A stretch of 10,083 nucleotides of DNA, from assembly GCA_003648085.1 (NCBI GenBank), contig QMOC01000040.1, positions 1 to 10,083 of the forward strand, read 5' to 3'. Below the pieces are notes generated by a model. That model ran no database searches. It was given only the letters and a program-made list of their open reading frames with translations, and was not told the DNA's origin. Position 1 is the first letter of the stretch. Each line of letters begins with the position of its first letter. The stretch is from Chloroflexota bacterium. GTDB lineage: Bacteria > Chloroflexota > Anaerolineae > B4-G1. A program made the position numbers and the translations under genes. Of the stretch, positions 1 to 7,686 are shown piece after piece.

Positions 1-888
1 AACTACGAGACCATCACTTACAGTTGTCTGGGACCGGTCCGCACGCGGGCCACGGAGAAATACAGCCGTAATCCGCGCAAGTCGGAACTGCCGCAGTCCC
101 TGATTGACCAACTGCCGTCGGACTTGCAGCGTCAGGTGGAGGAGGCGAAGTGGCCTCTCAGGATCACTGTTGAACTGGAACCGCAGGCACTGCGCCCCTG
201 GCAGCCCTGTCGTCTCTCGAAAGGGAAAGAGCCCACCGCCGGTCTCTGCCCGGCCTGCTCCCTCTTCGGCACCGAGGGGCTACAGGGGCGGGTCTGGTTC
301 GACGACGCGGAGGTCGCCGGGCCGCTGCCGCGCCGCGAGCCGCTGCGTATCGCCAGCCTCTACGGGCCACGGTTGCACCGCGCCGGTAGCCTGCGCGTGG
401 TCACCAAAGGACGGAGGACGCTGGTGCGGGTGCAACGGCTCAAGGGGCGCAAAGCCTACTACCGCATCCGCCTGGGCCAGGTGCCGGCGAGGGGCAACGT
501 ACCGCTGGACTACCTGCCCAAAGGGACTCGGCTGCGCACCCGGCTGTACTTCCGCAACCTGACGCCCGCCGAACTGGGCGGGGTCATCGCCGCGCTGGGC
601 ATTGTGCCGCAGCGTGAGTTCCCCTTCCGCGTGGGGGGCGGCAAGCCGCTGGGCCTGGGCTACCTCAAGCCGTACATTCGGGGCGTCTACCTCACCGACG
701 GGGACGGGCAGTGGCTGGATTTCGACGCACAGCCGCGTAAAGTGGTGGATAAGGTGACGGATGATGTTGCTTTAGACTGGATCATGGCCTTTGCCCGGGA
801 CAGAGACCTGTGCTACGAGGAGGGCTGGCGTCGCCTGCGCGAGATCACCCACCGCGCCTACGTGCCGGCTGAAGGAGGTGAACGGTGA
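1..888 (+). CDS. Type III CRISPR RAMP (Cas7-like) subunit, C-terminal part
   Basis: The reading frame is open from base 1, so the true start lies upstream; 295 residues are visible. Two RAMP hallmarks are clear. One is a CPAC-SLFGT motif (visible residues 83-91) followed by GRVWFDDAEV, the pattern of Cas7-family type III subunits. The other is the glycine-rich loop GGGKPLGLGY at 212-221, preceded by NLTPAELGGVIAALG. Such proteins form the crRNA-binding backbone of Csm/Cmr effector complexes in the cytoplasm. The layout most resembles the large RAMP family TIGR03986 seen with III-D-like loci; this is recalled from family knowledge, not searched. The two cysteines could help bind a metal. The stop overlaps the next start by 4 bp (GTGA), so the genes are translationally coupled. 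Membership of the RAMP superfamily is secure; the exact subunit is not. Confidence 0.85.
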   Translation, partial: NYETITYSCLGPVRTRATEKYSRNPRKSELPQSLIDQLPSDLQRQVEEAKWPLRITVELEPQALRPWQPCRLSKGKEPTAGLCPACSLFGTEGLQGRVWFDDAEVAGPLPRREPLRIASLYGPRLHRAGSLRVVTKGRRTLVRVQRLKGRKAYYRIRLGQVPARGNVPLDYLPKGTRLRTRLYFRNLTPAELGGVIAALGIVPQREFPFRVGGGKPLGLGYLKPYIRGVYLTDGDGQWLDFDAQPRKVVDKVTDDVALDWIMAFARDRDLCYEEGWRRLREITHRAYVPAEGGER

Positions 889-1220
889 GTAACTCACTGA
901 CCACGGCCCGCCATCTGGCCCAACAACTGACCGCCGAGCGGGTGGACGTCAACGAAGTCGAGAAGATACTGGCCTACGCCCGCCGCGTGCGCGATGTAGG
1001 AAAAGTGCGCCAGATGATCCGCCGCCTGGCCGTACAGGACGTCATCGTCTACTCGAAGCAGACGAAGCGATATGCTCAGGCCATCCGGCGCGTCGTCGAG
1101 CCAGCGTTGCCGGATGACCCTGGCGCGGCGCTGCACTTGCTGGGCTGGACGACGCGGCTGATGCACTACGAGCGTGCTCGCGCTGGCTCGCAACGGGGGA
1201 GAAGGAGGCAACGCCGATGA
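885..1220 (+). CDS. Small basic helical protein in type III operon, possible Cas11-like small subunit
   Basis: This is a 111-residue protein starting at GTG, with a strong Shine-Dalgarno (GGAGGTG at 874-880). It overlaps both neighbours by 4 bp. The sequence looks almost wholly alpha-helical: heptad-like stretches at about residues 8-30 (HLAQQLTAERVDVNEVEKIL), 32-47 and 60-72. A hydrophobic segment, ALHLLGWTTRLMHYE, lies near 81-96, and the tail is very basic (RGRRRQRR). I recognise no motif firmly. Small helical proteins of 100-150 residues next to RAMP genes are typically Cas11 (Csm2/Cmr5) subunits that line the effector filament and contact target RNA. Size, position and charge fit that role, but this is inference. 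It could instead be a Chloroflexota-specific accessory protein. The tight coupling to the RAMP gene suggests matched stoichiometry. Confidence 0.75.
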   Translation: MSNSLTTARHLAQQLTAERVDVNEVEKILAYARRVRDVGKVRQMIRRLAVQDVIVYSKQTKRYAQAIRRVVEPALPDDPGAALHLLGWTTRLMHYERARAGSQRGRRRQRR

Positions 1221-3010
1221 GGACGCTTATCACGCTCTTGGGCACTGCGCCCGGGACCGTCACCGCTGCCTACTACGCGCTGTGTGAACAGGGATACGGC
1301 CCGCCGGAGCGCGTCGTGGTGGTGGCCACCGATGCGCGGGAGACGGAAGAGTGCCTCAAAATGATCCAGGGGGAATTCAGCCGCCTGGAGCCGGCCGGCC
1401 CGCATTTGGAGAGAGTCATCGTCCCCATCCCCGATCTGGAGGACGATGCCACCACGAAGGAATTCCAGGCGCGGGTGGCGGAGGTCCTGCGCCGCGAGCG
1501 CGACCGGCCCGGCAATCAGGTGTGGCTCTCCATCGCCGGTGGACGCAAGAGCATGGCCGCGCTGGCGGCTATGGCCGCCCAACTTGTCGGCGTGGATAAG
1601 ATGTTCCACCTCTACGTCGCCCGGGAACTGGAGCAGCACGGCGACATCAACCAATTGCTGCTGGACCCGGACTGGCAGCCGCGCTGCCTCCACCCGGCGA
1701 AGGGAAAGTATACTCTGGTCGAAGTGCCCTTCTTCGAGTTGAGCGTGGAGCAGGGGCAACTCCGCCTGCTCTTGGAGGGCCGGCCCGACGCCTTCGCCCA
1801 CGAGATTATACGTGCCAACCCCGCCATCCTGGCCCAACTCCCCGACGACGTGGTCCGTACCTACTGGGCATACGTCACCGAGAGGTACGGCCTGCCTCCC
1901 CAGTATGAGGAACTGACGGTGTGCATCGGCCCGCGTCCCTCCCCCGACGCCGACTTCCCCGTGACCGCTTATGGCGAGGGAACCGGGGATGTGCGCAGCG
2001 AGTTCGCCCCCCTGTTCACGCCTGACGAAGTCCAGGAGGTGATCAAGGTAATGGGCCGGTCGTGGCCCAGCGCCGAGCAGCGGAAAACGGTCCGCGATCT
2101 GGGAAAACGCCTGTTCGACGGCTTACTGACCGGTGACCTGCTCAGAGCCTACTACCATCAGCACGGTTGGTCATCTCGTGAAGGTCACCGGTTGCGACTG
2201 CGCCTGCGGCTGGCTCCCGACGCTCGACTGGACGGCCTGCCCCTGCGACAGGTTCCGTGGGAACTGTTGCACGACAGGCGAGAGTTCCTGGGCTTGCGAC
2301 GCGACCACTCCATCGTGCGCCACCCAGAGACCGATGAACCTGCCGGATTGGTGCCGGTGAAAGGCCCTCTACGGGTGCTGATCGCGGCGGCCTCCCCTTC
2401 GGATCAGGTGGACTTGTCAGGGGCCGAAAAGGTCGAACTCCAAGAGTTGTACACGGGCGTGCAGCCCCTGGCGCTCCGGCTGGTGGTGGATGGTCTGGAC
2501 GATCCGCCGCGCACCTTCGAGGCGCTGAAACATCGCTTGGCGGAGAGACGTACCCACGTCCTCTACTTCACCGGCCACGGGGAACCCGGCGGACTGGTCT
2601 TTGAGAAAGACGACGGCACAGCCGATGTCCGGTCGGCAGAAGAGATTGGTACGCTGCTGGCAGGCCGGGGAGTGCGACTGGTGGTGCTCAACGCCTGCTA
2701 TGGTGCACAGGCCCAGGCCCCCGATTTGAACAGCGTCGCCGAGACACTGGTCGAGGCCGGGGTGCCCGCTGTCGTGGCCATGCAATCAGCCATCCTGACC
2801 GGACAAGCGAGTTCCTTGCCCGCGATACGCTTCGCCAACGAGTTCTTCTTCCACCTGGCGCTGGGCTGGCCGGTAGATGCCTGCGTCACCGAGGCGCGGA
2901 TAGGAATGCAGGATGCGCTGCCTGAGTCACTCCAGTGGGCGCTGCCGGTCTGCTTCATGCGCACCGGCGATGGACGGCTGTTCTCCTTCGAGAGCGACGA
3001 GAGCGACTGA
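1217..3010 (+). CDS. CARF/Csx14-like domain fused to CHAT caspase-like protease
   Basis: The 597-residue protein starts at ATG 1217 with GGAGG at 1204-1208 and a 4-bp ATGA overlap. Residues 1-170 look like a Csx14 (NE0113-type) Rossmann CARF relative: the N-terminal loop LLGTAPGTVT (7-16), the signature SIAGGRKSM (105-113) and LVEVPFFEL (167-175). CARF-family domains bind cyclic oligoadenylate, and some also cleave it. Residues about 175-228 form a helical linker. Residues about 229-345 resemble the module that precedes many CHAT domains (EELTVCIGPRP, then RLRLRLRLAP and PWELLHDR). Residues 384-590 are a CHAT peptidase with the catalytic His in FTGHGE (H454) and Cys in LNACYG (C494), both intact. 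The likely role is a cytoplasmic protease switched on by cyclic oligoadenylate made by the type III complex. Its substrate is unknown. Domain calls are strong; ligand and activity are inferred. Confidence 0.9.
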   Translation: MRTLITLLGTAPGTVTAAYYALCEQGYGPPERVVVVATDARETEECLKMIQGEFSRLEPAGPHLERVIVPIPDLEDDATTKEFQARVAEVLRRERDRPGNQVWLSIAGGRKSMAALAAMAAQLVGVDKMFHLYVARELEQHGDINQLLLDPDWQPRCLHPAKGKYTLVEVPFFELSVEQGQLRLLLEGRPDAFAHEIIRANPAILAQLPDDVVRTYWAYVTERYGLPPQYEELTVCIGPRPSPDADFPVTAYGEGTGDVRSEFAPLFTPDEVQEVIKVMGRSWPSAEQRKTVRDLGKRLFDGLLTGDLLRAYYHQHGWSSREGHRLRLRLRLAPDARLDGLPLRQVPWELLHDRREFLGLRRDHSIVRHPETDEPAGLVPVKGPLRVLIAAASPSDQVDLSGAEKVELQELYTGVQPLALRLVVDGLDDPPRTFEALKHRLAERRTHVLYFTGHGEPGGLVFEKDDGTADVRSAEEIGTLLAGRGVRLVVLNACYGAQAQAPDLNSVAETLVEAGVPAVVAMQSAILTGQASSLPAIRFANEFFFHLALGWPVDACVTEARIGMQDALPESLQWALPVCFMRTGDGRLFSFESDESD

Positions 3011-3747
3011 TGCCGGTAGCGTTGTGCATTCCTATCCTCGTCAGCGAGCCACCGGCCGTCGCGCCGGTGCACCTGCCGGACCTTTTCCTGGATTGCCTGG
3101 CGGCGGGGGATACGTTGCTCGCGACTTGCCTGCGTGACGCGCCGCCCCCACGCCCCTACACCCTCTCCCGCTTCTACCGTCAAGACGGCCGCTGGATCTG
3201 GCGCGTGACGCTCCTGCGCGACGACCTGCTGGAGCCGCTGCAGGCTGGGCTGGAACGGCTGGGGGCGTTGCCGTTGGCTGAGACGTCGGTTCCATTGGAC
3301 GTCGCCCGGATAGAGATGCAGCAGGTACGGTACGAGGAAATTCTGGATCGAGCAGCGGACGAGAAACGCTTGTGCTTGCGTTTTCTATCGCCCACCAGTT
3401 TCCGCACCGGCCTGGCCTCCTATCCCCTGCCCGATCCGCTGGTGGTTTTTCAGTCATGGTGGAGACGCTGGAACAGTTTTGCACCGCTCAAGTTGGAGCG
3501 GGTCCTGCTGGACGTGGCGGCTGTGCACCTGGCCATCGCCCGCCACGAGTTGCACACGCAGGTGATGGACCTGGGCGTGGGGCAAGTGGTCGGTTTCATC
3601 GGGAGCGTCACACTGCTGGTCATGCAAGCGCACCGGTTAGGGAACGACGTACTGCGCCGTCTCAACGCGCTGGCCGACTATGCCGCCTACTGCGGTACCG
3701 GCCAGCGTACAGCCCAAGGAATGGGCCAGACGCGCCGTTACGCCTGA
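3010..3747 (+). CDS. cas6: Cas6-family protein, copy 1, lacking the expected catalytic residues
   Basis: The start is ATG 3010, in TGATG with the upstream stop, giving 245 residues. An earlier in-frame ATG lies deep inside the upstream gene. No good Shine-Dalgarno precedes it, so translation probably depends on coupling. The Cas6 fold is shown by LRFLSPTSFR, YPLPDP, the VVGFIGSV strand and the terminal glycine-rich loop GTGQRTAQGMGQ. Cas6 cuts CRISPR precursor RNA within repeats. Aligned with copy 2 and with Pyrococcus furiosus Cas6 (catalytic Tyr31, His46, Lys52, from memory), this copy has Leu27 for Tyr and Arg42 for His; Arg48 stands at the Lys position. A second His in the first helix (LHALF in copy 2) is Pro here (LPDLF). 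It may bind RNA without cutting, use other residues, or have a structural role. The N-terminal alignment is convincing because LA..GD and RP(Y/F)T(L/V)S flank the changes. Confidence 0.88.
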   Translation: MPVALCIPILVSEPPAVAPVHLPDLFLDCLAAGDTLLATCLRDAPPPRPYTLSRFYRQDGRWIWRVTLLRDDLLEPLQAGLERLGALPLAETSVPLDVARIEMQQVRYEEILDRAADEKRLCLRFLSPTSFRTGLASYPLPDPLVVFQSWWRRWNSFAPLKLERVLLDVAAVHLAIARHELHTQVMDLGVGQVVGFIGSVTLLVMQAHRLGNDVLRRLNALADYAAYCGTGQRTAQGMGQTRRYA

Positions 3748-3771
3748 CATGGGCGTGAGGAGGAGTAGAGG

Positions 3772-4527
3772 ATGCCTTCCGTCCTGACCTTTCGCCTTAA
3801 TCCCGAAGAAACTGTTTCCCTTCCCCCCTACCCCGGCCGCGCGCTCCACGCCCTCTTCTACCAGTGGCTCGCCATCGGCGACTATAGCCTCGCCGTCCGC
3901 ACCCACGACCAGGACGGCCCGCGCCCCTTCACCGTCTCCCCCCTCTACCGGGTGGACGGCCGGCCAACGCTCCGCCTCACCCTACTGGACGACACCCTCT
4001 GGCCGGCGCTCTCTCAGGGCATCTCCCTCACCCCCACCGTCGAGGTGATGGGCCGCCCGCTGACCCTTCCCGTTGATGGCCCCCAGGTCCAGCACCGCCC
4101 CTACGCTGACCTGGTGGCCAATGCCGGGGCCGAGACCCGCATCCGCCTGCGCTTCCTCTCCCCCACCAGTTTCCGCTCCCGCGAGATGCACTATCCCCTG
4201 CCCGATCCCTCCCTCGTCTACCAGTCCTGGCTCAACCGCTGGAACGAGTTCGCGCCCGAGGAGGCCCACATCAACGTCGCGCTGCTGGACATCGTGGCGG
4301 CACACGTGGCGGTGGGGCGCTACGACCTGCGCACGGAGATGGTGGACCTGGGGGGCGACCGGAAGGTGGTGGGGTTCGTAGGGACGGTGCAGTACAACGT
4401 CATCCGCGCCGGGATGATTGGGGGCGAGTGGCTACAGCGGCTGAATCTGCTGGCGGATTACGCCGAATTCTGCGGCACGGGGCACAAGACGGCCCAGGGG
4501 ATGGGGCAGACGGAACGACGGCATTAG
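3772..4527 (+). CDS. cas6: CRISPR repeat endoribonuclease Cas6, copy 2
   Basis: This 251-residue protein starts at ATG 3772 after a strong GAGGAGGAG ribosome site (3757-3765), 24 bp after copy 1. It is a full-length Cas6 with the N-terminal LHALFYQWL helix, THDQDGPRPFTVS, the central LRFLSPTSFR and YPLPDP segments, RKVVGFVGTV, and the terminal loop GTGHKTAQGMGQ. Tyr30, His45 and Arg51 fall at the positions of the P. furiosus Cas6 catalytic Tyr31, His46 and Lys52, with the same Tyr-His spacing of 15. It is therefore the likely active processing enzyme that releases crRNAs for the type III complex. The first two thirds use many CC-rich codons, giving runs such as CTCACCCCCACC, less marked in copy 1. 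It shares an exact 18-base tract with copy 1 (4191-4208 and 3420-3437) and is a tandem paralogue. It is the last recognisable cas gene; no array follows in the window. Confidence 0.92.
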   Translation: MPSVLTFRLNPEETVSLPPYPGRALHALFYQWLAIGDYSLAVRTHDQDGPRPFTVSPLYRVDGRPTLRLTLLDDTLWPALSQGISLTPTVEVMGRPLTLPVDGPQVQHRPYADLVANAGAETRIRLRFLSPTSFRSREMHYPLPDPSLVYQSWLNRWNEFAPEEAHINVALLDIVAAHVAVGRYDLRTEMVDLGGDRKVVGFVGTVQYNVIRAGMIGGEWLQRLNLLADYAEFCGTGHKTAQGMGQTERRH

Positions 4528-4655
4528 ACATCCTTCACTTGGCAAGAGACCATCCGTAGTGATCCACGAACGGCCTATTAGATCCACTCAGCCTCCTGTC
4601 TGCTGCGTCATCCTGAGCACACCGTCACTGCCCTGTCTGCATCTACTCAGGTCTC

Positions 4656-4676
4656 AAATCAGCCCTTAAATCCGCC
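4656..4676 (+). repeat. Tandem AAATCNGCC element upstream of kinase promoter
   Basis: Two copies, AAATCAGCC (4656-4664) and AAATCCGCC (4668-4676), lie 12 bases apart. They begin 53 and 41 bases before the first base of the -10 hexamer at 4709. The same element recurs at one of these two distances in the other two promoters of the window. It could be an activator or repressor site, or an A-rich UP-like element. Confidence 0.55.
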
Positions 4677-4708
4677 TAGGGCCTATCCCCTTTTGTAACC
4701 CTTTCCGG

Positions 4709-4714
4709 TATAAT
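4709..4714 (+). promoter_or_regulatory. -10 box of kinase/response-regulator operon promoter
   Basis: A perfect TATAAT stands at 4709-4714, in the sequence CCGGTATAATATG, in the longest intergenic stretch upstream of the kinase. No convincing -35 sits 16-18 bases upstream (TCCCCT at 17), so activation through the upstream AAATCNGCC pair is plausible. Expected transcription start is about 4721. The kinase ribosome site AGGAGA is at 4812-4817. Confidence 0.6.
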
Positions 4715-4827
4715 ATGTCCACCGCACATAAAGTCATGCATGAGAGAGCATCACCGCAGCAGCTCGCCATTGGCCGACAGCAGCTATCTGCCGACCATTA
4801 ATCGCCAATCCAGGAGACAGGTGTCTG

Positions 4828-7686
4828 ATGAAACAATCTACCGCCAGCCGTTGGATGCACACTTCTAACTACGGCCGGGCCATCGCCAGCCGCGCCGCTC
4901 GCTACTCCGCCCGTTACTACCGCATCATCATTGCCGCGTTGGTGGTCACGTTGTTGGTGCTGGAAGCGGCGCACGCCAACCGTTTCCTCCAGGCACTCAC
5001 CGCCGGCGGCATCTTGCTTTATGTTGCTTATGTGGTCGGGCGGCTGCTCCTCCCCGCCCGTTGGATGGTGCACTACTATACTCCCCGCGTCCAGTTCTGG
5101 CGCGCCCAAGCCGGCATCCTGAGCCTCACGCTTCTTCTGATTGGCTATGCCTTCTTCCAACAACGCACCTCTCTATGGGTGCTGTACCTGTTGGCAATGA
5201 TGATCGTAAGTGAACACTGCCGCACGCCGGAACTCCTGCTCACCGTGGGCGAGATTGGCCTTCTGCTGATCGGGTTGGGCTATGTGGGCAGTGGCCTACC
5301 ATTGACCACCTACCTTCGTTTCAGCCCCGCGCTCGTGACGGCCTCGCTTCAAGCCCTGGCTATCCTGCTCCTGGGCTTTCTGCTGCACTACCTGGTACGC
5401 AACGTGGAGGCACGCGACACGACCATTGCCCGCTACCGGGAGATGCTGGACACCCTGGCGGCAAACATTCGCTCCCTACACAACCCTCAGGCGGGCCGCG
5501 CATTGGTGCTGAACATTTGCCGGGCAATGCGCACCGCCAGTTGTGGCTCCATCTGGGCGCTCGACCGGCAGGCCGACCGGTTAACCTTGGTCGCCTGTGT
5601 GAGGGAGGATGGGAAGAATCCCGAGTGCCCGGCCAGCAACGATGTGCCCCACGGCTTTTCCATCTCGTTGGACGACGACCGGCTGCCGGCCTGTGTGGCC
5701 CGTACCGGCCAGCCGCACTTCGCCTCCCGGGCCGACAATCCACCGCGCCACCTGACCGACGCCCTTCCAGCCCCGCGCCCGTTCCTTCCTCACGCCCGTC
5801 TGCAGCTAGGTGTCCCTATCCCGGACTTTCAGCCCCACCAACCGGCCTCCCTTGCCGTCCTCTGCCTGGCCTTTGATCGTCCTATGAAGCACGAGGAGAT
5901 GAAACAAGAGTACGATGCCATCTGTGAGATGGCACGTTACCTGAGTCCCATTCTCTACCATGCCAGTCTGTTGGAACAACACCAAGCGCTGCAGCAGCTG
6001 GTTCAGGAGGTCACCCACAGCCTCGACCGCGACCGCGTCCTCGATACATTGCTGAAACTGGTCATCGATGTGTTCGGCTTCGATCTCGCCACCGTCTCAC
6101 TGGTGGACGAGGTGGAGGGCGTCATTCGCACCGTTCGCGGGCGAAACGTGCCCCAGGAATGGATTGATATGGCCGTCCATTCCCTGGATAGCAACGACAT
6201 CCAGGCCGACATCATCCGCACCGGGCGCACCGAAATCCTCACCGGCTGGGATGAGCGTTTCGACCGGCGTATCTGGGAGCGATTTGGCCACAAGGATATG
6301 GTGCGCGTCTTCGTGCCAATGGTCGTGGCCGACCCGGCCACAGGCCGGGAAAAGCGCATCGGCACACTGGAGGCCGGCTATCGTAAAGGGGATCGGGAGC
6401 GCATTACCCGCGAGCAGGTGAACCTCCTACATCCCTTCGTGGATCAGGCGGCCGTGGCCGTTGCCAACGCCCGCCTTTACGAGCAGATGCGGTCCAAAGC
6501 CGAGGCGCTGACAGCACTGTACCACGGCGGTCAGGCCATCCAATCGGCGGTCTGGCAGTCCAAACGACTATTGGAGCAGATCGGCCACAGCGCCGAACAG
6601 GTCCTGGCCGCCGACATCGTTCTCCTGTTCGGATACGACGAGGAACACCACCGGGCGGAACTCCTGTTCATCGGTGGTGACGTGCGGGGCAGGGGCGAAC
6701 CGGCCCCCCGCCTCGGCGAGGGGAACATCCTGGATGCCATCATCCAGGAGCGTAGACCGTTCTACTTCTCCGACGCTCAGCACGAGCCTCTGTTGGTCGA
6801 ATACGGCGGCGCCGATGGCCGCCGCCGCCGCACGTTCACCCAGCGCCAAGAGGTTGTTTCCTTCGCCGGAGTACCGTTGCTGAGCGGCGAAGAGCTGCTC
6901 GGCATCATGTGTGTGAATTACCGCACACGCCATTGCTTCTCGGCGGACGAGCGTCGCATCATCGAACTGTTCGCTCAACAGGCCGCCATTGCGCTGGAGA
7001 GCGCCCGTCTGCGCGAGCAGGACCGCAAGTTGGCAATCGCTCAGGAGCGGGCTGCCTTCTCCCGCGAATTGCACCACTCCGTCTCGCACGATCTCTTTGC
7101 CATCGTCCTCAAGGCACGCACTGCCCTCCATCATCTGGGCGAGCACGACAGCCGCGTGGCCCGCGAATTGGGCGATATCCTGGACATCGCAGAGAGCGCT
7201 AACCGACAACTCGGATACCTGCTCTCGGAGTTCGGCGCCCCCGTCTTGGACGGTCAAGATTTCCGCGATGTGCTCCAGGAAACGGTCGAGCGGATACACC
7301 GGTATTACGACATAGAGATCCACTGTGACGGAAATGGCCAGGCTGACATCGCCCCGCAGGTGCACTTTGCGCTCTCGCGTATCATTAAAGAGGCACTCAA
7401 TAACGTCATTCGTCACGCTCATTGTCGGCGCGTCACAATTTCGTACACGCTATGCCAGGAAGAGATCGCCCTGGAGATCGCCGACGACGGCGTAGGATTC
7501 GATCCGGAACGCGCGCTGCGCAAGGAGGGCAAGTTTGGCCTGAGAAATATGCAGACCTACGCCCGCGATCTGAGCGGCCATCTGGACCTGCAATCGGCCC
7601 CTGGTCGGGGTACTCGCGTTGTGCTTCGCATTCCTCTACACATCTCTTTAGAAGGGAGTCTCACATGTGCAACGCCCCCTCAGTAA
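4828..7686 (+). CDS. Membrane sensor histidine kinase with three GAF domains (HisKA_3/HATPase_c)
   Basis: The 952-residue kinase starts at ATG 4828, 10 bases after AGGAGA. About six hydrophobic helices lie at roughly 31-47, 52-71, 94-111, 115-128, 137-156 and 165-190, forming a MASE-like membrane sensor. A short helix leads to three GAF domains at about 222-380, 390-552 and 560-730. The second opens with [21 protein letters not shown] and the third ends [14 protein letters not shown]. The dimerisation domain is the HisKA_3 type with the H-box [12 protein letters not shown], so H749 is the likely phosphorylated His. The following residue is His, where Asp or Glu is usual. The HATPase_c domain has an N-box [11 protein letters not shown] (N858/N859), DDGVGF (D886-G890) and a KFGLRNM segment. 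It should phosphorylate the overlapping NarL-type regulator. The signal sensed cannot be read from sequence; no bilin or haem motif was recognised. Confidence 0.93.
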   Translation: MKQSTASRWMHTSNYGRAIASRAARYSARYYRIIIAALVVTLLVLEAAHANRFLQALTAGGILLYVAYVVGRLLLPARWMVHYYTPRVQFWRAQAGILSLTLLLIGYAFFQQRTSLWVLYLLAMMIVSEHCRTPELLLTVGEIGLLLIGLGYVGSGLPLTTYLRFSPALVTASLQALAILLLGFLLHYLVRNVEARDTTIARYREMLDTLAANIRSLHNPQAGRALVLNICRAMRTASCGSIWALDRQADRLTLVACVREDGKNPECPASNDVPHGFSISLDDDRLPACVARTGQPHFASRADNPPRHLTDALPAPRPFLPHARLQLGVPIPDFQPHQPASLAVLCLAFDRPMKHEEMKQEYDAICEMARYLSPILYHASLLEQHQALQQLVQEVTHSLDRDRVLDTLLKLVIDVFGFDLATVSLVDEVEGVIRTVRGRNVPQEWIDMAVHSLDSNDIQADIIRTGRTEILTGWDERFDRRIWERFGHKDMVRVFVPMVVADPATGREKRIGTLEAGYRKGDRERITREQVNLLHPFVDQAAVAVANARLYEQMRSKAEALTALYHGGQAIQSAVWQSKRLLEQIGHSAEQVLAADIVLLFGYDEEHHRAELLFIGGDVRGRGEPAPRLGEGNILDAIIQERRPFYFSDAQHEPLLVEYGGADGRRRRTFTQRQEVVSFAGVPLLSGEELLGIMCVNYRTRHCFSADERRIIELFAQQAAIALESARLREQDRKLAIAQERAAFSRELHHSVSHDLFAIVLKARTALHHLGEHDSRVARELGDILDIAESANRQLGYLLSEFGAPVLDGQDFRDVLQETVERIHRYYDIEIHCDGNGQADIAPQVHFALSRIIKEALNNVIRHAHCRRVTISYTLCQEEIALEIADDGVGFDPERALRKEGKFGLRNMQTYARDLSGHLDLQSAPGRGTRVVLRIPLHISLEGSLTCATPPQ

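Larger units (their letters stand above)
4528..4827 (+). other. 300-base intergenic leader between cas operon and kinase operon
   Basis: No gene with a plausible ribosome site was found here. The first half shows no obvious hairpin terminator for the cas operon. It does contain a heptamer GATCCAC repeated with a 20-base period (4561-4567 and 4581-4587). The second half holds the AAATCNGCC pair, the TATAAT box and a 5' leader of roughly 105 bases for the kinase gene. No CRISPR-type repeat is present. Confidence 0.7.

Noticed and set aside
1166..1837. Long antisense open frame over the CARF-CHAT start
   Set aside because: It has no ribosome site or recognisable motif and is explained by GC-rich codon structure of the + strand gene.
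2935..3009. Earlier in-frame ATG for the first Cas6 gene
   Set aside because: It lies 75 bases inside the CARF-CHAT coding region, without a ribosome site or Cas6-like residues. The TGATG junction at 3008-3012 is the natural start.
4693..4698. TTGTAA as a -35 box for the kinase promoter
   Set aside because: It is only 10 bases from the TATAAT, too close for sigma70 recognition.
4528..4700. Possible CRISPR leader or repeats after the Cas6 genes
   Set aside because: Only short words such as GATCCAC recur; there are no repeats of 25-40 bases with regular spacers here or elsewhere in the window.
6568..7422. 284-codon antisense open frame inside the kinase
   Set aside because: The + strand frame here encodes a coherent GAF and HisKA_3 region; the antisense product shows no family features.
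7422..7664. N-terminal extension of the response regulator to an upstream ATG
   Set aside because: The extension reads Arg-rich out-of-frame kinase coding sequence. The receiver begins just after ATG 7665, which has its own AGGGAG ribosome site.
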